DNA of 64,000 bases, taken from positions 186,001 through 250,000 of the forward strand of contig NZ_JAHLQO010000003.1 of NCBI RefSeq assembly GCF_018919265.1, given 5' to 3'. The DNA is from Peptoniphilus ovalis. GTDB taxonomy: Bacteria > Bacillota > Clostridia > Tissierellales > Peptoniphilaceae. The position numbers were made by a program, and so were the translations under genes. Below, in pieces: positions 44,573-54,276 of the stretch (positions are counted from its first letter, which is position 1; every line of letters begins with the position of its first letter). The notes below the pieces were generated by a model. That model did not search any database. It saw only the letters and a list, made by a program, of their open reading frames with translations, and was not told the DNA's origin.

Positions 44573-44876
44573 TTATGTATATATTCTAAGATGTAGAGAT
44601 GGATCTTATTACACAGGATATACCAATGACTTGGAAAAAAGAATTGAAATGCATAATGAAGGAAAGGCATCTAAATATACAGCCCCGAGGATTCCCGTAA
44701 GATTTGTTTTCACACAAGAGTGTAAAGATAAATCTGATGCATTAAAAAAAGAGCATTTTATAAAAACTTTGGATCGAAAAGACAAAGAAAAGCTAATAAA
44801 TTATGAAATAGATTTAGAAGAAACTTATCAAGATTATTTAATAAAAAGAAATGAAAAATCCCCAAAGAAAATTTAA
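44562..44876 (+). CDS. GIY-YIG domain protein (UPF0213/YhbQ type)
   Basis: A 104-residue GIY-YIG nuclease-superfamily protein. YVYILRCRDGSYYTGYTNDLEKR carries both tyrosine motifs and the conserved Arg, followed by HNEGKASKYTAPRIPVRFVF and the catalytic-type Glu in KKEHFIKTLDRKDKEKLI. Proteins of this type have been linked to DNA processing, but substrates are unclear. The start is GTG with AGGTGA upstream, inside the end of recX, so it is coupled to a recombination regulator. Its stop lies in a terminator loop. Confidence 0.9.
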   Translation: MKADYVYILRCRDGSYYTGYTNDLEKRIEMHNEGKASKYTAPRIPVRFVFTQECKDKSDALKKEHFIKTLDRKDKEKLINYEIDLEETYQDYLIKRNEKSPKKI

Positions 44877-44895
44877 TTCTTGGGGATTTATTTTA
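44856..44895. terminator. Bidirectional terminator after the GIY-YIG gene
   Basis: A 10-bp perfect stem AAATCCCCAA (44856-44865) / TTGGGGATTT (44880-44889). T-rich sequence follows on the plus strand and A-rich sequence precedes, so it can serve the convergent small membrane-protein gene. Confidence 0.8.
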
Positions 44896-45228
44896 TATAT
44901 TTCTAACATTTTTTCTGTATCTATTTTTATCTGAAGTTGCAATACCAATAATAAGTGCAAAGATTAGAGATACTAGTCCAGATGAAACTCCTATTACAAA
45001 TACTATTAAATTGTCTAAACTATCTGGATCAAATAATTTGTTAATAACCATAAATAAAGATATTGTCCCAATAAAGACAAGTGCTAAACCTGGTAAATAT
45101 TTTGCAAATTTTAATTTATTTGCTGCAAAATTTACTATAAATGTTAATACAACTCCAATTACTATTGCTCCAAGTGAGAGCAGAATATAATTAGAATTTT
45201 CCACAACCATTTCCATAATTTTATCCAT
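44893..45228 (-). CDS. Small three-helix membrane protein, unknown
   Basis: A 111-residue protein not assigned to a family. Three hydrophobic helices are visible: about 13-33 (YILLSLGAIVIGVVLTFIVN), 44-62 (YLPGLALVFIGTISLFMVI) and 74-96 (LIVFVIGVSSGLVSLIFALI). It ends in a basic tail KNRYRKNVRNI, probably cytosolic. GAGGTG precedes the ATG. It is the last gene of the unit response regulator-histidine kinase-lipoprotein-this protein, 10 bp after the lipoprotein, so it may take part in the same envelope signalling. Confidence 0.6.
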   Translation of the reverse strand: MDKIMEMVVENSNYILLSLGAIVIGVVLTFIVNFAANKLKFAKYLPGLALVFIGTISLFMVINKLFDPDSLDNLIVFVIGVSSGLVSLIFALIIGIATSDKNRYRKNVRNI

Positions 45229-45238
45229 TTATTACACC

Positions 45239-46663
45239 TCATTTATTAGTTGACAGAACTTCTTGCCAATCATTAGCATATTTTCCAGTTGCCCATTCTG
45301 TCATAATAGTGGTTGCATCATTTCCTATTTCTCTTTCAAAAATAGTTTGCGGTTCAATGCTGCCTCCCTTAATATTATATATTTTTATCATGTTATTTTC
45401 CAATGTTATTAAAAAATTATTATCAGGCGATACAAATCCATCTTTTACATTGGAATTAAAGTTTCTGATGTCAGCCATAGGAATGTTGAGTCTATTATAG
45501 TTGTTTACTTCATATGGAAGAACTAAATTTAAGTCAAAATCATTTACACTTTCTCCAGCGGACTCTCTTCCCTTTAACTTCCAGAAACCATTGTCTCTAT
45601 AAATTCCAATATTTGCTGGGTCTTTTTTAAGAAGATCAATTTTTTCTTCCTGAGAGTTTATTAGTTCTTGTGATAAAAATTCGCTGTATCTAAGAGGCTT
45701 TTTCTCCTCTAAATCTTTAAGCCTGTAAATCCTTAGTTTTCTAGAGTTATCATCAAGATTTAGCTTTTCAATATTTACAAAATTATTCGTAATAAAATCA
45801 ATGGTCATGATGTTATTATCAAATTTTAATTCTTCAGTCTCTGTTTTTAAAATCTCAGCTTCAGAATTTTTAAGTGATGTGTTTTTGTAATCCTTAACTA
45901 TTAATTTATCAGTTGTTTCGTTGCTCTTTGATTCTCTTTGCACAGAAATTTCTGAAAAACTATTGTCTCTTGGAAGAATAATATTGTTTAATTCATAAAC
46001 ATTTTCTAACTTTAAATTAGAAAATTTAATATATAAAGTCTTGTAATTCCAAGAAGGAATATTTGTATCAACCTTAGTCTTAAAGGCAATTAAAAATCCT
46101 TTATCTCCACTTTGATCAAATAAATTTCCCCTAGTTAAAACTTCATCCTTCTTAGCCAATATATATTCATTGAGATTTTCATTTTCGATTTTGTCATCTA
46201 AAAGTTCTATCTCTAAAATAATTCCATTGTCAAAAAGAAGTGCTCTATCCTTTCCAACCTTTATAATTTCATAATAGGATTTATCCTTTGAATCTTTATC
46301 CATTACATAAGTTGAATAAACTCCTGAATCTTCAATTCCAAGTTCCTTATAGTCGATATTAAATTTCTTGTAAAGATAATCAGAAAGCTTGACATATTTA
46401 GTTTTATATTTCACATCTTTAATATAATCATTTGCAAGAACTGCAGAATCATTACTAAATAAAATTTCTTCTCCAATGATATCTTTAAATTTAAAATTAT
46501 CTTGTTCAGAATTTTTATTATAGATAAATTTTGTTATAGTCCATCTTCCATAAATTGGTGATATTCCTATTTCTGGAGTTTCAATATTTGTTCCTCTTTG
46601 AGTGATAAAAGAGCATCCAGTTAAAAATATAAGGGCAAAAAACAATATTAATTTTTTAATCAT
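45239..46663 (-). CDS. Lipoprotein downstream of a two-component system
   Basis: An exported lipoprotein of about 474 residues: MIKKLILFFALIFLTGCSFI gives a signal peptide with lipobox LTGC. The rest is a large soluble domain with regular beta segments (ISPIYGRWTITKFIYNKNSE; GFLIAFKTKVDTNIPSWNYK; SPDNNFLITLENNMIKIYNI) that may form a propeller-like or YycH-like fold; no enzyme motif was seen. The frame opens at 46687, but the ATG at 46663 has AAGAAGGTG upstream and gives the signal peptide. It overlaps the kinase gene by 8 nt. Coupling suggests it modulates or is controlled by the kinase. Confidence 0.68.
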   Translation of the reverse strand: MIKKLILFFALIFLTGCSFITQRGTNIETPEIGISPIYGRWTITKFIYNKNSEQDNFKFKDIIGEEILFSNDSAVLANDYIKDVKYKTKYVKLSDYLYKKFNIDYKELGIEDSGVYSTYVMDKDSKDKSYYEIIKVGKDRALLFDNGIILEIELLDDKIENENLNEYILAKKDEVLTRGNLFDQSGDKGFLIAFKTKVDTNIPSWNYKTLYIKFSNLKLENVYELNNIILPRDNSFSEISVQRESKSNETTDKLIVKDYKNTSLKNSEAEILKTETEELKFDNNIMTIDFITNNFVNIEKLNLDDNSRKLRIYRLKDLEEKKPLRYSEFLSQELINSQEEKIDLLKKDPANIGIYRDNGFWKLKGRESAGESVNDFDLNLVLPYEVNNYNRLNIPMADIRNFNSNVKDGFVSPDNNFLITLENNMIKIYNIKGGSIEPQTIFEREIGNDATTIMTEWATGKYANDWQEVLSTNK

Positions 46664-48074
46664 TTTTTTCACCTTCTTCGATTTCATTTACTGGCAAAAT
46701 AACTGTTACTGTGGTCCCGATTTTTTCTTCAGAAAAAATTTCAAGAAAACCTCCGTGTAGTTTAGTTATCTCATCACTAATTGAAAGACCAATTCCGCTG
46801 TGGCTCTTGGAGTGTTTGCCCTTGTAGAATTTTTCCTTAACATGAGCAAGTTCTTCTTTTGTCATTCCCATACCATTATCAGAAATCATCATAGTTACAT
46901 TTTCATCTTCTTTATACATTTGAAATTTAACCCATCCATTATCTGATGTAAATTTAATTGCATTATCAAGTAGATTAATCAAAAGTTGCTTGATTCTATT
47001 TTCATCTGCATTAATAAGTATTGACTCTTCTGGAATTTCAGTAGTAAACTCAATTTTATTAGACTTTGCACGAGGTCTCATTTGCTTTGCAACTTCTCTA
47101 CATGTTTGGCTTATATCAAATACATCTTTATCAAGAGTGATTCTTCCAGAAATATATCTTGAAAAGTCTAAAAGTTCTTCAACCATTTTTGCCAATCTGT
47201 CAGTTTCGTTTTCAATTATATTTAAACCATCTTCGATTAAATCACTTTCATCTTCCTTGGCATCTTTTAAAACTACTGCCCATCCTTTTATAGAAGTAAG
47301 AGGAGTTCTAAGTTCGTGAGAAACAGAGGATATAAAATCATTTTTAATTCTGTCTTTGTTAATAATTTCTTCAGACATTGCATTTAAAGTCTTTGCAAGT
47401 TCTCCAATTTCATCATCTTCCCAAACTTTTGCCTTTTCTTCATAATTACCTTTTAACATTTTCTTTGCAACATCTGTAAGCTCTAATATAGGCCTTACAA
47501 TTGAGCGAGAAATTAAGAAAGAAAATATTGTTGTAACTAAAGCTACAATTAAAGTTAAAAGTAAAAGTGTAACTATTGTTTTTATAATTGCAATATTTGC
47601 CTCATTCATTGATGATACAAATCTCAAATAACCAATATTTTGTCCACTTGAATTAGTTATTTGACCAGTGATTGCCATAATTGGCTCTCCTGTTACTGGA
47701 TCAAGTCCTCTCCAAGTTTTTCTATTTCCTTCTTTTGCTGCTTTAAAGTCTTCTGTTTCAACTTGATTAGTGTTAAGACTTCCTATTGAGTCAAGGAGTA
47801 CCTTCCCCTCATCATCAAGTATTTGAACCTTAGCCTTTGTATTTGAGAAAAATATTTCACTATCGTCGTAAATTAAATCTTTCAAGCTTCTGTCAGAATA
47901 ATCTCTTCTATAAATTTCTAGAGATAAATTCATTCTTGAAGACAATTCATTTGAAATAGTGTTGTAATAATAAAATCGAAATCCAATAAGTAAAAATATA
48001 TCTATAATTGAGATGGTTATTAAGATAACTATTAGAAAGCTTCTGACAAGTCGATTTCCAATTTTATTTTTCAA
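46656..48074 (-). CDS. Membrane sensor histidine kinase
   Basis: PhoR/WalK-type sensor kinase of 472 residues. Helix 1 is at about 9-32, an extracellular sensor region at 33-160, helix 2 at about 163-188, then a HAMP linker (ISRSIVRPILELTDVAKKML). The H-box is SHELRTPLTSIKGW with phospho-acceptor H253, followed by the ATPase domain with LLINLLDNAIKF (N box), MISDNGMGM (G1) and SHSGIGLSIS (G2). The start is TTG with GTAGGG upstream. It is 8 bp after its response regulator. No PAS domain is obvious between HAMP and the H-box, unlike WalK. Confidence 0.92.
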   Translation of the reverse strand: MKNKIGNRLVRSFLIVILITISIIDIFLLIGFRFYYYNTISNELSSRMNLSLEIYRRDYSDRSLKDLIYDDSEIFFSNTKAKVQILDDEGKVLLDSIGSLNTNQVETEDFKAAKEGNRKTWRGLDPVTGEPIMAITGQITNSSGQNIGYLRFVSSMNEANIAIIKTIVTLLLLTLIVALVTTIFSFLISRSIVRPILELTDVAKKMLKGNYEEKAKVWEDDEIGELAKTLNAMSEEIINKDRIKNDFISSVSHELRTPLTSIKGWAVVLKDAKEDESDLIEDGLNIIENETDRLAKMVEELLDFSRYISGRITLDKDVFDISQTCREVAKQMRPRAKSNKIEFTTEIPEESILINADENRIKQLLINLLDNAIKFTSDNGWVKFQMYKEDENVTMMISDNGMGMTKEELAHVKEKFYKGKHSKSHSGIGLSISDEITKLHGGFLEIFSEEKIGTTVTVILPVNEIEEGEKND

Positions 48075-48082
48075 TTAATTCC

Positions 48083-48766
48083 CTACTTCCACCTGTATCC
48101 TGTACCCCATACTGTTTCAATAAATTTAGGTTTAGCAGGATTTTCTTCTATTTTTGAACGCAATCTTCTAATATTTACATCGACAATTTTAGAGTCCCCT
48201 AGAAAATCATCTCCCCAAACTTTAGTAAGGAGTTCATCTCTAGTAAGGGCTTTTCCGGGATTTGACATAAATATTTTTATAATTTGATATTCTGTTGGAG
48301 TTAGTTCAAGTTCTATTCCATCTTTATAAAATTTTCTAGAATAGGAATCAAGCTTAAAAGGCTCGTCGATAATTAAATTTGATTCATCTTCTTCATCTGA
48401 TTCAAGTCTTCTCTCCAATGATTTAATTCTAAGTGTAAGTTCTGTTGGATTAAAAGGCTTAGTCAAATAATCATCAGTTCCATATTGAAGTCCCATGATT
48501 TTATCATAATCTTCTGCCTTTGCAGTAAGCATTATGATTCCAAGACTTGGAAACTCTTCTCTTAATATTTTACAAACTTCAAAACCATCTATTCCTGGAA
48601 GCATTATGTCTAGTACTACAACATCAGGTCTTTCTGCTCTTGCAATTTCTACACCTTCTTCGCCACTTCCAGCTTCAAAGATTTTATAGCCTTCTCTTTC
48701 GAGATTTATTTTAACAAATTTTCTAATTGATTCTTCATCTTCAACCAATAAAATTTTCGTTTTCAA
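48083..48766 (-). CDS. OmpR/PhoB-family response regulator
   Basis: DNA-binding regulator of 227 residues. The receiver domain (1-120) has the acidic pair in LLVEDEESI, phospho-acceptor D53 in VVVLDIMLPGIDGF, and KPFNPTEL with the conserved Lys. The winged-helix DNA-binding domain (about 130-227) has ELTPTEYQIIKIFMSNPG, SKIVDVNIRRLRSKIE and VWGTGYRW. The start is TTG with AAGGAG 7 nt upstream. The promoter is nested in the guaB terminator at 48788-48816. Its targets cannot be read from the window. Confidence 0.94.
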   Translation of the reverse strand: MKTKILLVEDEESIRKFVKINLEREGYKIFEAGSGEEGVEIARAERPDVVVLDIMLPGIDGFEVCKILREEFPSLGIIMLTAKAEDYDKIMGLQYGTDDYLTKPFNPTELTLRIKSLERRLESDEEDESNLIIDEPFKLDSYSRKFYKDGIELELTPTEYQIIKIFMSNPGKALTRDELLTKVWGDDFLGDSKIVDVNIRRLRSKIEENPAKPKFIETVWGTGYRWK

Positions 48767-48787
48767 AATATCACTCCTTGTCCTCTA

Positions 48788-48816
48788 ATTATAAATAAAA
48801 TCCACCCCAAATTCAA
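48788..48816 (-). promoter_or_regulatory. Promoter of the two-component operon, inside the guaB terminator
   Basis: TTGAAT, exactly 17 bp, TATAAT on the minus strand. The -35 lies in the loop of the guaB terminator hairpin and the -10 just beyond its T-rich tail. Confidence 0.65.
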
Positions 48817-48830
48817 TTGGAGTGGACTTT
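48797..48830 (-). terminator. Terminator after guaB
   Basis: A 12-bp stem AAAGTCCACTCC / GGGGTGGATTTT with G-U pairs and a ~10-nt loop, T-rich tail on the minus strand. Confidence 0.75.
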
Positions 48831-48844
48831 ATAAAGTTAATAAA

Positions 48845-50302
<1,458 letters not shown>

Positions 50303-50319
50303 TTATTTATTAAACTTTT

Positions 50320-51267
50320 TTAATTATTTATAACTATTTCATTTTCACCTTGAACTTCAGTGAGTTTAAAGGTTATATTTTCATCAACTAAACTTACCTT
50401 TTCAGGAAGCTTTAGTCTTATATTATTCCTACTTTCAACACTATCTAAATTAATTGGATAAGTTTCTATAGAATTAATTGATTCAATTACATCAGTATTT
50501 CCTCTAATTGTAATAGAATTTGGCTCAATTTTATACTGATATCCATCTTTTATAGAATTTTCTGTAATATTTAATGTTACAGGAACATTTTTGCTCTTTA
50601 GTATTGGAACTTCAACCTTTAAAGTAGAAGGCGTCATAGTAAGACCCTCTAAAGCTTTTCCTGTATCATCATAAGCAACTATTTCTGCATTTACTGTAGA
50701 TGTTTCTGTTAGTTCTGCAGTATCAATAACAGACTCAACTTTACTTATTTTACTTACAACTGTGCTTGGTCCAGAAATTTTAATTTGTTCTGAATTTGAA
50801 ATTTCTCCAACACTTAATCCTTTTTCAGGTTTATTGATGGTATTTATTGTAACATCAAAAGTATCTTCTACGATTTTGTCAATCTTAAAAGGAATGCTTC
50901 TAGGTGAGACGTTTGTAACTGTAATTCCAAGATCAATGTATGAAACATTAACTGGCACAGAATGTTCTCCTTCAGTTAAATTACTTAGATCGACTTTTGC
51001 AGAAACTCCATCTCGATTTGCATTTCTCATATAGGAATTATACCCTTGTAACTTAACATCTACTGTTTGAGATTTAGGAGAGATAATTGTCAAGTTTTTA
51101 TTTTTTAAATTTGATAGGCCTTCATAAGTAACATCTATTCCCCTATAATTCATAGTAGTAACGAAATTTGCTTCACTTCTTACATAAGACCACAGTATTA
51201 TAGCAAAAATAATTGAGAGAACTTTCATTGCAAAGCTTTTATCTTTTTTAAAATCAATCTTCTTCAT
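50320..51267 (-). CDS. cdaR: YbbR-domain protein CdaR, regulator of CdaA
   Basis: Membrane-anchored extracytoplasmic protein that interacts with and modulates the diadenylate cyclase. One N-terminal helix (FAMKVLSIIFAIILWSYV) is followed by about three to four YbbR repeats (YRGIDVTYEGLSNLKNKNLT; PEKGLSVGEISNSEQIKISG; KSKNVPVTLNITENSIKDGY). Length is 315, shorter than Bacillus CdaR. The ATG overlaps cdaA by 14 nt, with GAGGGG upstream. Confidence 0.9.
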   Translation of the reverse strand: MKKIDFKKDKSFAMKVLSIIFAIILWSYVRSEANFVTTMNYRGIDVTYEGLSNLKNKNLTIISPKSQTVDVKLQGYNSYMRNANRDGVSAKVDLSNLTEGEHSVPVNVSYIDLGITVTNVSPRSIPFKIDKIVEDTFDVTINTINKPEKGLSVGEISNSEQIKISGPSTVVSKISKVESVIDTAELTETSTVNAEIVAYDDTGKALEGLTMTPSTLKVEVPILKSKNVPVTLNITENSIKDGYQYKIEPNSITIRGNTDVIESINSIETYPINLDSVESRNNIRLKLPEKVSLVDENITFKLTEVQGENEIVINN

Positions 51268-52078
51268 TTTTTCCCCTCATTTTTGAAATTAATGGATTAG
51301 TTAAAAAGTCTGGACTGTAAAGCTCCATTAATTTAGTCTCTAATGTTTCCAAATCCAAATACCTTGAGATTACACCATTTTGAGCAGTGGAGATACTTCC
51401 ATTCTCTTCAGAAACCATTATACTTAAGCAGTCTGATTTTTCTGAAATTCCAATTCCAGCTCTATGTCTTGTTCCAAGAAGTTTAGAAATCTTTTGATTG
51501 TCTGATAGAGGTAAGAAACAAGCTGCAGCTTTTATTTGAGATCCCTTTATAATTACTGCCCCATCGTGAAGCGGAGTGTTAGGAATAAAAATATTAATTA
51601 AAAGACCACTGCTGACCTTCCCGTTTATTTCTGTTCCAGTTTCAATAACTTCACTTAAACCAACTTGATTTTCAATTACTATAAGAGCCCCAATTTTTTG
51701 TCTTGCAAGAGATCCAACAGCCGAAATAATTTCTTCAACACTTTCAGGTACGACTTTTTTGTTCTGACCGAAGTTATTTTTAATATTAGAAGTAAGGCCA
51801 AGATATTGAAGCCCTCTTCTAATTTCAGGTTGAAATAATACAATAATAGCAACTATACCATCATTTATAAATCTTGAAAATACCCAATTTACTGTATAAA
51901 GTTGGAAAAATTGTGAAATTTTTATAAATAGTAAAATTAAAAGAACTCCTTTAAAAACTTGCTCAGCTCTAGTATTTCGAATGAGTTTCAAAACAAAATA
52001 TATAAGGACTGCAACGATTAAAATATCTATTACATCTCTTAAATTTACTATGTTAATAATATTTGCTAATCTTGTCAT
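51254..52078 (-). CDS. cdaA: Diadenylate cyclase CdaA
   Basis: Makes cyclic di-AMP from two ATP; c-di-AMP controls potassium, osmolyte and wall homeostasis. Three N-terminal membrane helices (about 15-85; VIDILIVAVLIYFVLKLI, VFKGVLLILLFIKISQFF, FINDGIVAIIVLFQPEIRRG) precede the DAC domain, with catalytic DGA at 172-174 (LHDGAVI) and RHR at 204-206 (LGTRHRAGIG). Length 274 is typical. The ATG overlaps the upstream gene stop (ATGA) with AGAGGTG. cdaR follows; glmM, the usual third gene, does not. Confidence 0.96.
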   Translation of the reverse strand: MTRLANIINIVNLRDVIDILIVAVLIYFVLKLIRNTRAEQVFKGVLLILLFIKISQFFQLYTVNWVFSRFINDGIVAIIVLFQPEIRRGLQYLGLTSNIKNNFGQNKKVVPESVEEIISAVGSLARQKIGALIVIENQVGLSEVIETGTEINGKVSSGLLINIFIPNTPLHDGAVIIKGSQIKAAACFLPLSDNQKISKLLGTRHRAGIGISEKSDCLSIMVSEENGSISTAQNGVISRYLDLETLETKLMELYSPDFLTNPLISKMRGKNEED

Positions 52079-52638
52079 TTGACACCTCTGTCCTTTACAA
52101 TTAGGATTACTGCAATTATTAATCCCAATGAAATAAATATATCTCCAATGCTTATAATAGTTGACGACCCTATGATTTTATTAATTGGAATAATGTCAGA
52201 TAAAAAATAAAATTTCGGTTTTTCAAAAATTCCATGACTTAAGCTTCTATTGTTAATTAAAATATCTATTACTCTTTCATTTCCAATTTTATGTAATGCA
52301 CTTAAACTTACAGGCATCTTTCCGTTAAAAATGATTGGAATTACATTTAAAAAAATTCCAATACCAGTAATAACAAATCCAAAATTCCTATAATTTGATA
52401 AAAGTGATATTCCTATTAAAAAAATAGATAAAATATGAAAATATTTATAATATTTTACAACAAAATCTGTAACTTTGCCAAAATCTTTTCCAGTTAAAGA
52501 ATTAATACTAAATAATAAAATTATTCCCATAAAAACTAAGGAAATATTTTTGTATTTAAAGCTTTTAAGATTATCTAAATTTTTATCCTTTATAAAAAAT
52601 AAAATTAATATCGCAATTAAAGCTGATTCTATAATCAT
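52075..52638 (-). CDS. Membrane protein, DUF5317-like
   Basis: A 187-residue integral membrane protein with about five to six hydrophobic helices (LIAILILFFI, ISLVFMGIILLFSIN, YKYFHILSIFLIGISLLS, FVITGIGIFLNVIPIIFNG, ISIGDIFISLGLIIAVILIV). The loop NGKMPVSLSALHKIG followed by a soluble segment and a final helix fits the DUF5317 family, of unknown function. It overlaps cdaA by 4 nt, so its translation is coupled to c-di-AMP cyclase. GGTGATAAA precedes the ATG. Family assignment is from recall of the pattern and is moderate. Confidence 0.6.
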   Translation of the reverse strand: MIIESALIAILILFFIKDKNLDNLKSFKYKNISLVFMGIILLFSINSLTGKDFGKVTDFVVKYYKYFHILSIFLIGISLLSNYRNFGFVITGIGIFLNVIPIIFNGKMPVSLSALHKIGNERVIDILINNRSLSHGIFEKPKFYFLSDIIPINKIIGSSTIISIGDIFISLGLIIAVILIVKDRGVK

Positions 52639-52751
52639 TTTATCACCATGTTTTTATAATATCACAAATAATTTACATTAACATTATTTTTATTAAATGA
52701 AAAAATTTATAAAATATTTATTACTAATTATATCACAAATACCTTTTTCAA

Positions 52752-52780
52752 TTGTGCTTTGTAAAATTTTCTTATATAAT
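52752..52780 (+). promoter_or_regulatory. Promoter of the PhnA/YjdM-like gene
   Basis: TTGTGC, 17 bp, TATAAT on the plus strand; AAAGGATG is the ribosome-binding site for the ATG at 52805. Confidence 0.65.
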
Positions 52781-52804
52781 CAAATAAAAGAAAGGATGAT
52801 ATAA

Positions 52805-53125
52805 ATGTATAAATGCCCAAATTGTGGCTCCGATTATGGTTATAGTGATAATGTAGCTTATAATTGTCCAGAGTGTGGACATGTGTGGACAGATCTTTCT
52901 CTTGAAGAAGCAAAAACTTTAGATAGTAATGGCAATGAACTTCAAAGTGGAGATAGTGTAATTACAATAAAAGATTTAAAATTTGGCAATGACACTATGA
53001 AAAGAGGAACTAAAGTTAATAATATTAAAATCTTAGATGAAGAAGTTAATGGTCATGATATCGAAGCAAAGACTAAGGAATTCGGCGGAATTTATTTAAA
53101 ATCTTCAGTAGTTAAAAAAGCATAA
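52805..53125 (+). CDS. PhnA/YjdM-family zinc-ribbon protein
   Basis: A 106-residue protein with an N-terminal zinc ribbon (YKCPNCGSDYGY; YNCPECGHVW) and a C-terminal SH3-like PhnA domain (DSNGNELQSGDSVITIKDLK; GNDTMKRGTKVNNI). Length and order match the PhnA/YjdM family. Despite the old name 'alkylphosphonate utilisation', the family has no established role in phosphonate use and no phosphonate gene is nearby. It is monocistronic, with its own promoter and terminator. Confidence 0.9.
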   Translation: MYKCPNCGSDYGYSDNVAYNCPECGHVWTDLSLEEAKTLDSNGNELQSGDSVITIKDLKFGNDTMKRGTKVNNIKILDEEVNGHDIEAKTKEFGGIYLKSSVVKKA

Positions 53126-53129
53126 AATT

Positions 53130-53158
53130 ACCTCCTATGCACTAGCATGGGAGGTTTT
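53130..53158. terminator. Bidirectional terminator between convergent genes
   Basis: ACCTCCTATGC (53130-53140) / GCATGGGAGGT (53145-53155), 11-bp stem with one wobble and an ACTA loop, T-rich on the plus strand and A-rich on the other side. It serves the YjdM-like gene and the end of the PrpF operon. Confidence 0.8.
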
Positions 53159-53160
53159 AT

Positions 53161-54276
53161 TTATTTTATATACACATTTCCATCCATTATTCTTCTTGCT
53201 GTCCTTATAACAGAAACTTTTTTAACATCTAAATCATCCATATCAGTTTCAAGTTCCATAATTCCACTTGGATGACCTAATCGAATTCTCTTTTTATTAG
53301 GTGCCATTTCATTTAATAAGCTGCCCTTAATATTTGATGAAACTGCAATAGCACAAGCTGATGTTAAAGGAGATGCTTTATGAGTTTTAAAAATTGATAG
53401 AATTCTTACACAAACATCCATTTCATCTTCATTTATTTTATTACCTCCAAGACCTGTATACGACTTTGGTTTTGTAATAAAACCAATTTTAGGAATAGCT
53501 GGAGAATTTTCTCTTGCATCATCTAAATCTTTTGCAAATCCCATAATTACTGCAGCTTTTCCTCTTATTTTTTCTAAAAGTTCCATTGCTTCAGTCTTTT
53601 TATCTGCATCATGAGGCATTTCAGTACCATCAAGCCCAATATCTTCAGCTCTCACTAATACCATTGGATTTGAAACATCATTTATGCTTACCTTAATTTT
53701 TCCAAATCCTTCAATATCAAGTTCATCAACTGCATTTCCAGTAGGAAGTAACTTACCTGTCTTAGATCCAGAAGGATTTAAAAAGCTAACTTTAACTTCT
53801 CCTGAAGTTCCATCTACTCCTGCAATTTTTGTTTCTCCATAATTTGAAAATGAATTTGTTTCTTTATCAATTGGTACTTCTGTTTCAATATATTTTTCAG
53901 TGTTCTTATTAAAAAGTTTTAATGTAGTTTTTGGATATTCACCTTTAATTAAACCTTCTTCAACTGCAAAAGGTCCAACAGCAGCAGTCATATTTCCACA
54001 GTTGGAAGTATAATCGATTTGATTTTTCCCAACAACTACTTGTCCAACTAAATAATCTATATCTGAATCTTCTCTATCACTTTTGGAGACAATAACTATT
54101 TTATTGTTAGAAGATACACATCCACCCATACCATCAATTTGAGAAGGGTTTGGTGATCCCATAACTTTTATAAATAACTCATCCCATGTGGACCTATCCT
54201 TTGGTAAGTCTTGTTCTAAAAACATACAACCCTTGCTAGTTCCACCACGCATAAATACTGTTTTAAATTTTTGCAT
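53161..54276 (-). CDS. PrpF-family isomerase (aconitate/methylaconitate/oxalomesaconate type)
   Basis: Member of the PrpF/DUF453 family, cofactor-free isomerases with a diaminopimelate-epimerase fold. Known members isomerise 2-methylaconitate or trans-aconitate, or tautomerise 4-oxalomesaconate. Visible signatures are FMRGGTSKGCMFLEQDLP, QIDGMGGCVSSNNKIVIVSK and the Cys loop SNCGNMTAAVGPFAV (C93). Length 371 is typical. AGGAGG precedes the ATG, which overlaps the hydratase stop by 14 nt. It is the last gene of an aconitase operon. A substrate of the aconitate class is likely; which one is not decidable. Confidence 0.88.
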   Translation of the reverse strand: MQKFKTVFMRGGTSKGCMFLEQDLPKDRSTWDELFIKVMGSPNPSQIDGMGGCVSSNNKIVIVSKSDREDSDIDYLVGQVVVGKNQIDYTSNCGNMTAAVGPFAVEEGLIKGEYPKTTLKLFNKNTEKYIETEVPIDKETNSFSNYGETKIAGVDGTSGEVKVSFLNPSGSKTGKLLPTGNAVDELDIEGFGKIKVSINDVSNPMVLVRAEDIGLDGTEMPHDADKKTEAMELLEKIRGKAAVIMGFAKDLDDARENSPAIPKIGFITKPKSYTGLGGNKINEDEMDVCVRILSIFKTHKASPLTSACAIAVSSNIKGSLLNEMAPNKKRIRLGHPSGIMELETDMDDLDVKKVSVIRTARRIMDGNVYIK

